Assembly (NCBI RefSeq): GCF_001700435.1
Contig: NZ_LYPC01000020.1
Span: 1-64,000, forward strand
DNA: 64,000 nucleotides
Reading direction: 5' to 3'
Source of the DNA: Paenibacillus pectinilyticus
GTDB taxonomy: Bacteria > Bacillota > Bacilli > Paenibacillales > NBRC-103111
Below are positions 53,110-62,620 of the stretch, one piece after another (within the stretch, counting starts at the first letter, position 1; the number at the start of each line of letters is the position of its first letter). Under the pieces are notes generated by a model. It saw nothing but the letters and a program-made list of their open reading frames with translations. It was not told where the DNA came from and searched no databases. The translations under genes were made by a program, and so were the position numbers.

Positions 53110-54957
53110 GTGGATGTATTCAGGCAACTGAAGCCATATTTTTGGACAGAGAAGAAACTGTTTTTTGGAGCTATTGCATGTCTTGCAATCGCTACCGCGC
53201 TCGGCTTGGTGTATCCCAATTTATTGAGGTATTTGATCGATAATGTGATCTCCAAGAAGCAATTTGATCTTGTACCACGTTTAGCACTTATTGTTGTATT
53301 GGTTGTATCCACGAAAGGGATTTTCCAGTTTCTACATGGTCTGTGCGGGGGGCGCTTAGGGAACCGTGTTGCTTACCACTTAAGGAATGCTATGTACAAT
53401 AAGCTGCAGTATTTGTCGTTCCAGTACTACGACCAAGCCAGAACAGGCGATTTAATGTCGAGGCTGACGGCAGACTTGGAAGCGATTCGTCAGTTTATCG
53501 GCTTTGGCTTCGCTCAATTGCTTAACGTCTTCCTTATGCTCGTATTCGGGATGGCGATGATGTTCTCAATCAGTTGGAAGCTAGCGCTACTTACGATGAT
53601 TACGATGCCGTTCTTGGCTTTTACAGCAATCCGCTTTGAAGGCAAGATTCATCCTTCCTTCCGATTAGTACGCCAATCCTTGAGTACCATGACAACGGCT
53701 GTTCAAGAAAACATCACTGGGGTACGGACGGTGAAATCTTTTGCACGCGAATCACATGAGGTTTCCAAGTTTGCGGCACGCAACGAAGATTACAAATCAA
53801 TGAACATTGATGCCTCAAGCATTTGGGCAAAGTATTTTCCGGTCATGGAAATTTTGGCTAACTTGAGTGTTGTCATCCTGCTCGGGGCTGGCGGTTATAT
53901 GGTTATTAACGGATCGATCTCACTAGGAGAACTAGTAGCCTGCTTCAGTCTCATTTGGTACATCATTGGGCCGATGTGGGGATTAGGTTTCCAAATCAAT
54001 AACTTTACGCAAACGAAGGCTTCTGGGGAAAAAATTCTAGATGTCCTTCATCACTATATGCATGTGAAAGATAGCGAGAACGCCGAAGCCTTAACGAAGG
54101 TCGATGGGCATGTACGGTTCGATCATGTGACGTTCAATTACCCTGAGAAACAACCTGCTTTGCACGATTTTACCTTAGATGCGCCGCCAGGTTCTGTTAT
54201 TGGACTGCTAGGCAGCACAGGGTCAGGTAAAACAACAGTGATTTCACTCTTAATGCGTGCTTATAACGTCAAAGAGGGTAAAGTCATGCTCGATGGAAAA
54301 GATATTCGTAATTTACAGATCGAGAGCTTCCGGAGCCAAATTGCCCAAGTTTTTCAAGAAACATTCTTATTCTCATCTACGATTCGCAATAATATCGCCT
54401 ATGGCCGTAAAGATGTGACGATGGACGAGATCATACGGGCTGCCAAGTTAGCAAAGGCGCATGGCTTCATATCGGAGCTGCCAGAAGGTTATGATACGGT
54501 CGTTGGCGAGCGCGGACTCGGACTATCTGGCGGACAAAAACAACGGATTGCGATAGCTAGAGCCTTGATCAAAGATCCAAGAATTCTAGTACTGGACGAT
54601 GCCACAAGTGCGGTAGATATGGAAACCGAACATGAAATCCAAGCAGGTTTTGATGAAGTCATGGCAGGACGTACGACATTCATCATTGCACATCGGATCT
54701 CATCTTTGAAGCATGCAGATGAAATTATTGTGCTAGATAAAGGGCGGGTTATTCAAAGAGGAACGCATCAAGAGTTGCTTGCTCAAGAAGGTTTGTACCG
54801 TCAAACCTATGACATTCAGTATGCGGACGGGCCTCAAAATGCGGCCAACAACCAAGCGGCGGTAGCTAGAGAAGAGGACACTTCCATAGATTCAGTCGAT
54901 GCTGAAGTCAATCCGATCACCCATTCCTCCATGCCAGAAAGAAGGTTGGCACATTGA
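53110..54957 (+). CDS. ABC exporter half-transporter, degenerate-site subunit
   Basis: A 615-residue half-transporter: six membrane helices (about 15-320) and an ABC ATPase (about 335-570). Walker A is GSTGSGKT near 375; the signature is canonical (GLSGGQKQR near 476), but Walker B reads ILVLDDATSAVD, with Asp in place of the catalytic Glu. In heterodimeric exporters this marks the subunit whose Walker motifs form the low-activity site. GTG start with AAGGAGG 7 bases upstream. It overlaps the next gene. Resembles the YfiB/YknU/BmrC group of multidrug-type exporters; substrate unknown. The C-terminal 45 residues are an extra low-complexity tail. Confidence 0.88.
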   Translation: MDVFRQLKPYFWTEKKLFFGAIACLAIATALGLVYPNLLRYLIDNVISKKQFDLVPRLALIVVLVVSTKGIFQFLHGLCGGRLGNRVAYHLRNAMYNKLQYLSFQYYDQARTGDLMSRLTADLEAIRQFIGFGFAQLLNVFLMLVFGMAMMFSISWKLALLTMITMPFLAFTAIRFEGKIHPSFRLVRQSLSTMTTAVQENITGVRTVKSFARESHEVSKFAARNEDYKSMNIDASSIWAKYFPVMEILANLSVVILLGAGGYMVINGSISLGELVACFSLIWYIIGPMWGLGFQINNFTQTKASGEKILDVLHHYMHVKDSENAEALTKVDGHVRFDHVTFNYPEKQPALHDFTLDAPPGSVIGLLGSTGSGKTTVISLLMRAYNVKEGKVMLDGKDIRNLQIESFRSQIAQVFQETFLFSSTIRNNIAYGRKDVTMDEIIRAAKLAKAHGFISELPEGYDTVVGERGLGLSGGQKQRIAIARALIKDPRILVLDDATSAVDMETEHEIQAGFDEVMAGRTTFIIAHRISSLKHADEIIVLDKGRVIQRGTHQELLAQEGLYRQTYDIQYADGPQNAANNQAAVAREEDTSIDSVDAEVNPITHSSMPERRLAH

Positions 54958-56807
54958 GTATGCAATCGAAACATCCAGAAGCGGAGACAGCTTCAACAAA
55001 TCCGGATTCGCAAACAGGTCATCGTTTCGTCTATCAAGATGACGAACTGATCGAAAAACCTTTTAACTGGGGTCAATTAAAACGCTTGTTTGGCTATATG
55101 AAGCCATATCGAAAGCAAATGCTGCCCGTTATTATCATCATGATGCTCGTAGGCGCGATTACAAAATTGACTGTTCCTTTGCTGATTTCAAAAGCGATTG
55201 ACAATGCCATTATTCCTAAAGATAAACAGTTACTTTTCTTGATTGTCGGCATTATGCTCGGTGTGTATCTGATACAATGGATCGCCAATACATTTCGTAT
55301 CAAATATACGAATATGATCGGACAGCGTGTTATCTATGATCTTCGACATGACCTTTTTAGTCATATTCAAAAGCTTTCATTTCGATTTTTCGATACAAGA
55401 CCGGCTGGTTCTGTCCTTGTTCGTGTAACAAACTATGTAAACTCCCTGCAAGATTTGTTTACGAACGGCGTTGTCAATCTATTGATCGATGTCGTGCAGT
55501 TAGTTGGTATTATCATTATTTTGTTGTCTTTTAACTTTAAATTAGGTGCTGCGATTATCGTAACTGTCCCGATTATGTTCATCATTTCGACGAAGCTGCG
55601 GACCAAAATTCGCCGCGCATGGCAGGACGTTACGATGAAACAGTCGCGTTTGAATGCCCATTTGAATGAGTGTATTCAAGGAATTCGCGTCACGCAGGCT
55701 TATACGCAAGAGAAAGAAAACATCCAATTTTTCACGAAAATGAATATGACGAATCGGTTGTCTTGGAACCGTGCTTCTATGCTCAATCAGTCGTTTGGTC
55801 CGTTGATTGAAATTACAGGCGCGATTGGGTACTGCATTCTCTTCTGGTTAGGTGCGCATTTAATTCAAACCGAAGAGATTTCAGTCGGATTACTCGTAGC
55901 GTTCGCGACGTATATTGGTTACTTCTGGGAGCCGATTACACGTTTGGGGCAAATGTACTCACAGTTACTGATTGCGATGGCTTCAGCCGAGCGGATCTTT
56001 GAATACATGGATGAGAAACCGATCGTAGCTGAGATACCAGGTGCCAAAGATTTACCGCAGGTACAAGGAAATGTGAAGTTCAAAGATCTTGTTTTCGAAT
56101 ATGAAGCAGGACGACCTGCTTTAAATGGCATCAGCTTGGATGTGAAAGCGGGTCAATCCATTGCCTTAGTCGGTCATACAGGTTCAGGCAAAAGTACGAT
56201 TATGAATTTACTTTGCCGATTCTATGATCCCAATCAGGGGCGCATTGAGATTGATGGTATTAACATTAACGAAGTGACCATTCAGAGCTTACGTTCGCAA
56301 ATTGGTGTCGTGCTCCAAGATACGTTTATTTTCTCCGGTACGATCCGAGACAATATTCGTTTTGGGCGCTTGGATGCGACGAATGATGAAATTGAGCAAG
56401 TGGCCAAAGCTGTTCATGCTCATGATTTCATTGCTTCATTGCCGAATGGTTATGATACTGAAGTGCAAGAGCGCGGTAATGTGTTGTCGATGGGTCAACG
56501 TCAATTGATTTCCTTCGCTCGAGCGCTGCTCGCCAATCCGCGTGTGCTTATTCTGGATGAAGCGACAGCGAGTATTGACACCGATACGGAGCTTAAAATC
56601 CAAGAAGCACTCAAAACTCTCCTTGCGGGTCGGACTTCTTTCATCGTGGCGCATCGCCTATCGACCATTCGAAATGCCGATAAAATCGTCGTGTTAGACC
56701 ACGGCCGCATGATGGAAATCGGTAACCATGATGAACTTATGAAGGAACAGAAGATTTACTACGGTTTGATCCAAGCCCAGTATAAATTTTTACAGGATGC
56801 TGGATAG
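54954..56807 (+). CDS. ABC exporter half-transporter, catalytic-site partner
   Basis: A 617-residue half-transporter with six membrane helices (about 45-340) and an ABC ATPase (about 370-605). Walker A is GHTGSGKS near 408 and Walker B is canonical (ILILDEATASID type, with Glu), but the signature is altered (VLSMGQRQL). Combined with the previous subunit this gives one complete site (these Walker motifs with the partner's LSGGQ) and one degenerate site, the pattern of a heterodimeric exporter. The TTG start at 54954 overlaps the previous stop and has AGAAGG 8 bases upstream; ATG 54960 is the alternative. Confidence 0.88.
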   Translation: MSMQSKHPEAETASTNPDSQTGHRFVYQDDELIEKPFNWGQLKRLFGYMKPYRKQMLPVIIIMMLVGAITKLTVPLLISKAIDNAIIPKDKQLLFLIVGIMLGVYLIQWIANTFRIKYTNMIGQRVIYDLRHDLFSHIQKLSFRFFDTRPAGSVLVRVTNYVNSLQDLFTNGVVNLLIDVVQLVGIIIILLSFNFKLGAAIIVTVPIMFIISTKLRTKIRRAWQDVTMKQSRLNAHLNECIQGIRVTQAYTQEKENIQFFTKMNMTNRLSWNRASMLNQSFGPLIEITGAIGYCILFWLGAHLIQTEEISVGLLVAFATYIGYFWEPITRLGQMYSQLLIAMASAERIFEYMDEKPIVAEIPGAKDLPQVQGNVKFKDLVFEYEAGRPALNGISLDVKAGQSIALVGHTGSGKSTIMNLLCRFYDPNQGRIEIDGININEVTIQSLRSQIGVVLQDTFIFSGTIRDNIRFGRLDATNDEIEQVAKAVHAHDFIASLPNGYDTEVQERGNVLSMGQRQLISFARALLANPRVLILDEATASIDTDTELKIQEALKTLLAGRTSFIVAHRLSTIRNADKIVVLDHGRMMEIGNHDELMKEQKIYYGLIQAQYKFLQDAG

Positions 56808-56819
56808 TCACGAAATAGA

Positions 56820-56859
56820 GAGCTGCTTTGTCACTTGAGGGTGATGGAGCAGCTTTTTA
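56820..56859 (+). terminator. terminator of the exporter operon
   Basis: AGCTGCT pairs with AGCAGCT around an inner TCAC/GTGA stem, followed by five T. Confidence 0.82.
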
Positions 56860-57735
56860 GTTGTTTTCATGGATTAGCGAAAATGTTATTGGATGGTGAG
56901 AATGGTTATCAATTAATTCATCGAGCCATGCTTTTAATGGAGAATCCCAAGCTGAAGCTTTGTGAGGTTGCTAAACAAGTCGGCTACAATGACGAATATT
57001 ACTTTATTCGAAAATTTAAACAGCTAGTCGGGATCCCGCCTGCGACGTATATGAAAAATAGACAACGCAAAGTGGCTGCGTATAGTTTTGCAAATATCGG
57101 ACAACTGTTGGCGTTGAAAATAGAACCTTTTGCCGCTCCCATGGATCATTACTGGACGGATATGTATCGCAGGAACCGGCGACTGGCGTAGAAAACGTAG
57201 GAAGTCCGATTTCTAAGGAAAAAGTGCTATCCCTGAATCCGGATCTCATTATTTTACAAGATGGCGGTGCTGCAGCCAAAGTATATGATGACATCGCCAA
57301 AATTGCTCCAACTATTGTGTTATCCTACGGAGATGGGAATTCCAAAGATGTACTTGGTCAGTTACGTGATATTGGTGACGTGGTTGGTAAAAAGCAAGAA
57401 GCAGAAGACTGGATAAGTAAATACAACGCGAAAGTAACAAAATATCGTGATCAGATCGGTAAAGTGATCGGTCCTGACAAAACGTTCTCGATTGTTGAGC
57501 TGTGGGCTAAGCAAACCGTTGTTTATGGGAAAAACTTTGGCAGAGGCGGCTACAATCTGTATGAGGCACTAAAACTTTCACCGCCGAAAGCAGTCAAACA
57601 GACATGCTGGATAAGAATGAAAGCTTTCTAGAAATTTCGTTAGAAACGCTGCCTACCTATGCGGGAGACTATATCTTCTTAAAGGCATTGTTTGCCTTAA
57701 ATTTCGTGTTCTATCACAATGTTTGCAAAATTTGA
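56835..57735 (+). pseudogene. decayed AraC/siderophore-binding fusion regulator (Btr-like)
   Basis: Remains of a regulator joining an AraC-type DNA-binding domain to a FeuA-like binding domain, as in B. subtilis Btr. The first open piece (56835-57191) holds only the second half of the AraC helix-turn-helix (LKLCEVAKQVGYNDEYYFIR, then FKQLVGIPPATYMK) and the start of the binding domain. A frameshift near 57180 moves the reading to a second piece (to 57631: SKEKVLSLNPDLIILQDGGA, KIAPTIVLSYG). Another near 57600 leads to a third (ISLETLPTYAGDYIFLKALF), the expected C-terminus. The N-terminal half is missing, and the exporter terminator lies in its place. No functional product is expected. Confidence 0.82.
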
Positions 57736-57792
57736 CGAGAAGCTATACTCTTAAAATTAAAATATGCCAATTATTCGCAGGAGGGACAGCAC

Positions 57793-58608
57793 TTGAAAAC
57801 ATCTCGCTTCATCTGGGGGGCCATTGGTTTAACCGCGACAATATCAACGATTGTTTTCGCTGTTGGCTTTGGTTACGCGGCGAATCAAATATGGTTTCCC
57901 AAAGCATCTGGAGACCTTCAGCTAGCGACACCTGCGCCAACGAAACCTTCAATCATCGATAGCAGCGCTAAACTTCAAATCGTCGCACTTGGCGATTCAT
58001 TAACAGCTGGAACTGGCGATAATACAGGGAAAGGCTATGTCGGACGTGTTCGTGATAAGTTGGAAAAGGAAAGCGGCAAGCCGGTTTATGTACTCAATAA
58101 TCTCGCCATTCCGGGTTACAAAAGTGATCAGCTGCTGGCTGATTTAGAATTGAAAAAGACCCAAGATGCGTTAGCTCAAGCGGATATCATCTTGCTTACC
58201 ATCGGTGGAAATGATATTTTTGCCGGAGGGGATGGGCTTTTCACGGGCGAAACACAAACGGACTTCAATCCAGAAGCAGCGGAGAAACGGGTTGATCCTG
58301 CGCTCGCCAATATGGATAAAATCATGGCAGATATCAACAAAGCGAATCCGAAAGCAACGTTATTATACATTGGATTATACCATCCGTTCCTTGACTTAGA
58401 TCCGAATAGAGAGGGTTCTCTAACGGTTCAAAGATGGAATAATGGCGTTTTTAAGCTGACGAATAAGTATCCTCAAATGATCATCGTACCAACTTACGAC
58501 TTGTTTGAGCAAAATTTAATCAAATATTTGTCTTCAGCGGATCATTTTCATCCAAATGGCGATGGATATGATCGGATCGCGGATCGAATCGTCCAAATTT
58601 TAAAATAA
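57793..58608 (+). CDS. exported SGNH/GDSL-family hydrolase
   Basis: A 271-residue esterase/lipase-fold protein with an N-terminal membrane anchor or uncleaved signal (about 8-30). Catalytic blocks: ALGDSLTAGTGD near 66 (Ser), LTIGGNDIF near 137 (Gly/Asn oxyanion residues) and DHFHPNGDGY near 252 (Asp/His). It resembles B. subtilis YpmR. The TTG start at 57793 has GGAGGGA 7 bases upstream. Only 12 bases separate it from the ABC ATPase gene, so it likely acts outside the membrane in the same process; its substrate is unknown. Confidence 0.85.
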   Translation: MKTSRFIWGAIGLTATISTIVFAVGFGYAANQIWFPKASGDLQLATPAPTKPSIIDSSAKLQIVALGDSLTAGTGDNTGKGYVGRVRDKLEKESGKPVYVLNNLAIPGYKSDQLLADLELKKTQDALAQADIILLTIGGNDIFAGGDGLFTGETQTDFNPEAAEKRVDPALANMDKIMADINKANPKATLLYIGLYHPFLDLDPNREGSLTVQRWNNGVFKLTNKYPQMIIVPTYDLFEQNLIKYLSSADHFHPNGDGYDRIADRIVQILK

Positions 58609-58620
58609 GGGGGCATAGGG

Positions 58621-59583
58621 ATGGCTATAGCAGCAACACCAAAGATCGTTTTGTCCGTACATAATCTCAAAAAAAGCATTAAAAACAAAGAAATCATAAA
58701 AGGCATATCGTTTGATGTGTATGCAGGTGAAATCTTCGGATTTCTTGGCCCCAACGGGTCTGGCAAAACAACAACCATTCGGATGCTCGTGGATTTGATT
58801 CGCCCAACGGAAGGGACGATTCATATTTGTGGACATGATGTACATAAGGAGCACGACGAAGCCATGAGCAAAGTCGGCTGTATTGTGGAAAATCCTGAAC
58901 TTTACTCCTATTTGACAGGTTGGGAGAATCTTGAGCATTTCGCTCGGATGCTGCCGGGTGTGGATGAGAAACGAATTCAAGAAGTCGTGGAAATTGTCTC
59001 GATGGATCAGCGAATTCATGACAAAGTTCGTACGTATTCCCTTGGGATGCGCCAACGTTTAGGCATCGCACAGGCGCTGCTGGGTCGACCAAGCCTTCTT
59101 ATTTTGGACGAGCCTACGAATGGTCTAGATCCACAAGGGATCAAAGAAATGAGGGAGTTTATTCAACGACTGGCAGCAGAGGGGCTTAGCTTGTTCGTCT
59201 CCAGCCATTTACTTAGCGAACTTCAGCAAATGTGCCATCGCGTTGCGATTATTTCGCATGGAAAGGTCATTCAAGTGGGGGCTGTGGATGAGCTTATTGC
59301 ACAAGGTGGTAAAGTTGTTTGGACAGTCTCACCAGGGAATGAAGCTGAGCGTTTGCTCCTATCATCGCCGCTGGTGACGCACGCAATTGAAACAGATATA
59401 GATAACCCAACTGGCTTGCCAGCTTCGGTTAAACAGTTCTCAACGCAAATGGATAAAGAGGACATTCCTAAAGTAAGTCAGCTCCTGATGGAAAAAGGAA
59501 TTAGCTTGTATGCTGTAGAAATCAAAAATCCAACACTGGAAGATTTGTTCTTGCGTCTAACCGAAGGTGAGCGAATAGAGTAG
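58621..59583 (+). CDS. ABC-2-type transporter ATP-binding protein
   Basis: A 320-residue cytosolic ATPase of the CcmA/DrrA type: Walker A GPNGSGKTTT near 43, Q-loop region, signature YSLGMRQRLGIAQALL near 140, Walker B LLILDEPTNGLDPQG near 160 and H-loop SSHLLSELQ near 198. A C-terminal extension (about 230-320) ends with the NPTLEDLFLRLT motif typical of this subfamily. It pairs with the permease encoded 15 bases downstream. Bacitracin/lantibiotic or lipid-linked substrates are common in the family, but none is indicated here. Confidence 0.9.
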   Translation: MAIAATPKIVLSVHNLKKSIKNKEIIKGISFDVYAGEIFGFLGPNGSGKTTTIRMLVDLIRPTEGTIHICGHDVHKEHDEAMSKVGCIVENPELYSYLTGWENLEHFARMLPGVDEKRIQEVVEIVSMDQRIHDKVRTYSLGMRQRLGIAQALLGRPSLLILDEPTNGLDPQGIKEMREFIQRLAAEGLSLFVSSHLLSELQQMCHRVAIISHGKVIQVGAVDELIAQGGKVVWTVSPGNEAERLLLSSPLVTHAIETDIDNPTGLPASVKQFSTQMDKEDIPKVSQLLMEKGISLYAVEIKNPTLEDLFLRLTEGERIE

Positions 59584-59598
59584 GAGAAGGTGAATAAC

Positions 59599-60591
59599 GT
59601 GACGGGACTATATGCGCTAGTTAAAAATGAAATGATCAAAATGATTAAGAAGAAGCGATTCTATGTCATCTTACTTATTCTTCTTGCTTTAATTCCCATG
59701 TTCACTTATGCTCAAATGCGGGTTGCTCAACATACACAGAAGCAATTTGGCACGACGGATTGGAAGGCGGATCAACGCCAAAAAATCGCGGACATGGAAA
59801 AGCGCTTAGGATCTGGCCGAACGCCAGATGAGTGGAAACAGCAGCTTCGCGTGCAAATTCAGATTTCGAATTATTATTTGGATAAAAATGTGGATCCAAG
59901 CTCACCGAATGCGGTTACATTTACACGCGAATTTATTAGAAACGCCGTTGGCTTATTCATCCCCTTGATTATCATGGTCATTTCTGCCGATGTCGTATCA
60001 TCCGAGCATTCTACGGGGACTATTAAATTATTGTTGACAAGACCGGTCAGGCGTTGGAAAATCCTATTGAGTAAATTAATCACCGTTATCTTCTTCACGT
60101 CACTGACAGTGATGTCTACAGGATTGATTTGTTATCTGATTTCTGGCGTTGTTTTTGGGTATAACGGATGGCATATGCCGATATTTATTGGCATTCAATT
60201 GTCGGGGACAGATGTCGATTTTAGCCGTGTAAGCGCGGTAGATCAATGGTTCTACCTCCTGATGGAGTTTGGCTTAGTCTGGTTCACGGCGATCGTCGTG
60301 GCCATCATGTCACTCATGCTTTCTGTATTAATTCGTTCAACCGCAGCAGGTATGGGAGTTATGCTTGCCGTATTAATATCAGGTACGATTCTTTCGAGCA
60401 TGGTTTCCTCGTGGGAAACGGCTAAATATTTATTTATGGTTAACCTAGACTTAACCAAATATTTGACTGGAGGCCTCCCACCGATTCAAGGGATGGATTT
60501 ATCGTTCTCACTAAGCGTTCTGAGCATATGGGCGTTGGGGGCATTAATTGTTTCATTTACAGTTTTTTCACGCAAGGATATTTTAAATTAA
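59599..60591 (+). CDS. ABC-2-type transporter permease
   Basis: A 330-residue membrane protein with about six helices: one near 17-35, then a roughly 80-residue external loop, then five between 110 and 325. SSEHSTGTIKLLLTRPVRRWKILLSK near residue 133 is the cytoplasmic coupling motif of ABC-2 permeases. GTG 59599 is preferred (GAGAAGG 8 bases upstream); GTG 59590 is also possible. Forms a transporter with the preceding ATPase. The large loop after the first helix is usual for the YtrF/YhgE-like exporters. Confidence 0.85.
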   Translation: MTGLYALVKNEMIKMIKKKRFYVILLILLALIPMFTYAQMRVAQHTQKQFGTTDWKADQRQKIADMEKRLGSGRTPDEWKQQLRVQIQISNYYLDKNVDPSSPNAVTFTREFIRNAVGLFIPLIIMVISADVVSSEHSTGTIKLLLTRPVRRWKILLSKLITVIFFTSLTVMSTGLICYLISGVVFGYNGWHMPIFIGIQLSGTDVDFSRVSAVDQWFYLLMEFGLVWFTAIVVAIMSLMLSVLIRSTAAGMGVMLAVLISGTILSSMVSSWETAKYLFMVNLDLTKYLTGGLPPIQGMDLSFSLSVLSIWALGALIVSFTVFSRKDILN

Positions 60592-60622
60592 TGGATACGA
60601 AGAGAGATAAAGGAGGGCTCCA

Positions 60623-62596
60623 ATGGCTGAGCAACTAGAATTTGCGAAAGGGAAAGCCCCATCACCCCTATCTGATTATGAAGCGGATGATATTCAAGTC
60701 CTGGAGGGGCTTGTTGCCGTTCGTAAGAGACCAGGGATGTATATCGGCAGCACCAGTTCCTCAGGTCTTCATCATCTGATCTGGGAAATCGTAGATAACG
60801 CGGTCGATGAGCACCTAGCAAAGCACTGTTCCAAAATTAATGTCACGATACATAAAGACCAATCGATTACGGTACAGGACAATGGTCGAGGCATTCCTAC
60901 CGGTATTCATAAGACTGGTGTTCCTACACCACAAGTCGTATTTACGATCCTGCATGCAGGTGGTAAATTTGGCGGATCCGGATACAAAAAATCCGGCGGT
61001 TTGCACGGTGTTGGTGCTTCGGTAACGAATGCGCTCTCCGAGTGGCTGGAAGTGGAAATTTACCGTGATAGCAAGGTGCATAAGATGCGCTTTGAATACT
61101 GGATCGATGACAAAGGGATTGAACATGTCGGGGAACCGGTCACGGGCCTTGAGGTCGTTGGTAATACGAATCGGACAGGAACGAAAGTCACGTTTAAGCC
61201 GGATAAACGGGTTTTTCAAGGCGGTACAACGATTAATTACGATACGCTAGCGGAAAGATTGCAAGAGATTGCTTTTCTGAACTCCGGTTTGCATGTAACG
61301 TTGAAAGACGAACGTTCGGATAAAGTGGATTCCTTCCAATACGAAGGTGGAGCAAGTCAATTTGTTGCCTTCCTGAACGAAGAGAAAACAGTGCTGCATC
61401 CTGTGATTCATTTTGCCTCGGAGAAGGATGAAATTGAAGTTGAAGTCGCTCTGCAATACAATGACGGCTATACGGAGACGATTGCTTCGTTCGTTAACTC
61501 GATTCCTACGCGCGGCGGCGGTACACATGAGACCGGCTTCAAGACAGCCTATACGCGTGTCATGAATGAATATGCCCGTAAAGGGGGCATTCTCAAGGAA
61601 AAGGATAAGAACCTCGATGGGACAGATCTTCGCGAAGGTATGATGGTCGTCATCAATATCAAAATGGGTGATGTCGAATTCGTAGGCCAGACGAAGGATC
61701 AACTGGGAAGTGCGATTGCACGTAGTGCCGTGGATGCGGTCGTTTCCGATAAAATGACGGTTTTCCTTGAAGAAAACCCGCATATCGCGCAAATGATGCT
61801 GAAGAAAGCCGTACAAGCTTCCAGAGCAAGAGAAGCCGCGCGGAAAGCACGCGAAGAGATTCGCAGCGGGAAGAAAGGCAAGAGCGAGAGCTCGAATCTT
61901 AATGGGAAGCTGACGCCGGCACAATCCAAAGATTTGCAGCGCAATGAGCTTTTTATCGTGGAAGGGGATTCCGCGGGCGGTTCTGCGAAGCAAGGTCGTG
62001 ACTCGAAGCACCAAGCGATTTTGCCACTAAAAGGGAAGCCGATGAATCCTGAGAAAGCCAAGCTCCTTGACATTTTGAAAAATGAAGAGTATAAAGCGAT
62101 TATCGCGGCAATTGGCGCAGGCGTTGGTTCAGAGTTTGAATCAGAAGAGACGAATTACGGCAAGATTATTATTATGACGGATGCGGATACCGACGGTGCG
62201 CACATTCAAGTTCTCCTGTTGACCTTCTTCTACCGCTATATGAAGCCGCTTATTGATTCAGGCAGAGTCTATATCGCGCAGCCTCCGCTGTATAAAGTGA
62301 CGCGCAAAGGTAAAAACGGAGGTCACAAATACGCATGGACGGACGATCAGCTGCAAGTTGTAGTCAAAGAACTCGGCAAAAACACGGAACTTCAACGCTA
62401 TAAAGGACTAGGTGAGATGAATCCGGATCAACTGTGGGAAACAACCATGAATCCGGAAAGCCGCACGTTGCTTCAAGTTCAGATTGAAGATGCCGCCAAA
62501 GCAGAGCGTCGTGTGACGACATTGATGGGTGATAAAGTAGATCCGCGTAAACGATGGATTATCGAGAATGTTGATTTTACCGAATATGTCGAGTAG
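60623..62596 (+). CDS. parE: DNA topoisomerase IV subunit B ParE
   Basis: ATPase subunit of topoisomerase IV, which unlinks daughter chromosomes. The 657-residue protein has the GHKL ATPase domain (EIVDNAVDEHLAK near 55, GRGIPTGIHKTG near 92, GGLHGVGASVTNALSEW near 133), transducer domain, and TOPRIM (VEGDSAGGSAKQGRDSKHQA near 447 and ADTDGAHI near 525). Length, the early QVLEGLVAVRKRPGMYIGST segment and the parC gene directly after it separate it from GyrB. GGAGG upstream of the ATG. It follows the ABC permease by 31 bases. Confidence 0.94.
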   Translation: MAEQLEFAKGKAPSPLSDYEADDIQVLEGLVAVRKRPGMYIGSTSSSGLHHLIWEIVDNAVDEHLAKHCSKINVTIHKDQSITVQDNGRGIPTGIHKTGVPTPQVVFTILHAGGKFGGSGYKKSGGLHGVGASVTNALSEWLEVEIYRDSKVHKMRFEYWIDDKGIEHVGEPVTGLEVVGNTNRTGTKVTFKPDKRVFQGGTTINYDTLAERLQEIAFLNSGLHVTLKDERSDKVDSFQYEGGASQFVAFLNEEKTVLHPVIHFASEKDEIEVEVALQYNDGYTETIASFVNSIPTRGGGTHETGFKTAYTRVMNEYARKGGILKEKDKNLDGTDLREGMMVVINIKMGDVEFVGQTKDQLGSAIARSAVDAVVSDKMTVFLEENPHIAQMMLKKAVQASRAREAARKAREEIRSGKKGKSESSNLNGKLTPAQSKDLQRNELFIVEGDSAGGSAKQGRDSKHQAILPLKGKPMNPEKAKLLDILKNEEYKAIIAAIGAGVGSEFESEETNYGKIIIMTDADTDGAHIQVLLLTFFYRYMKPLIDSGRVYIAQPPLYKVTRKGKNGGHKYAWTDDQLQVVVKELGKNTELQRYKGLGEMNPDQLWETTMNPESRTLLQVQIEDAAKAERRVTTLMGDKVDPRKRWIIENVDFTEYVE

Positions 62597-62620
62597 ATAA
62601 AAAAGAGTGGTGACGGGAAG

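Noticed and set aside
61247..62014. 255-codon minus-strand frame inside parE
   Set aside because: It lies wholly within a well-conserved gene on the other strand and has no family resemblance; a shadow frame.
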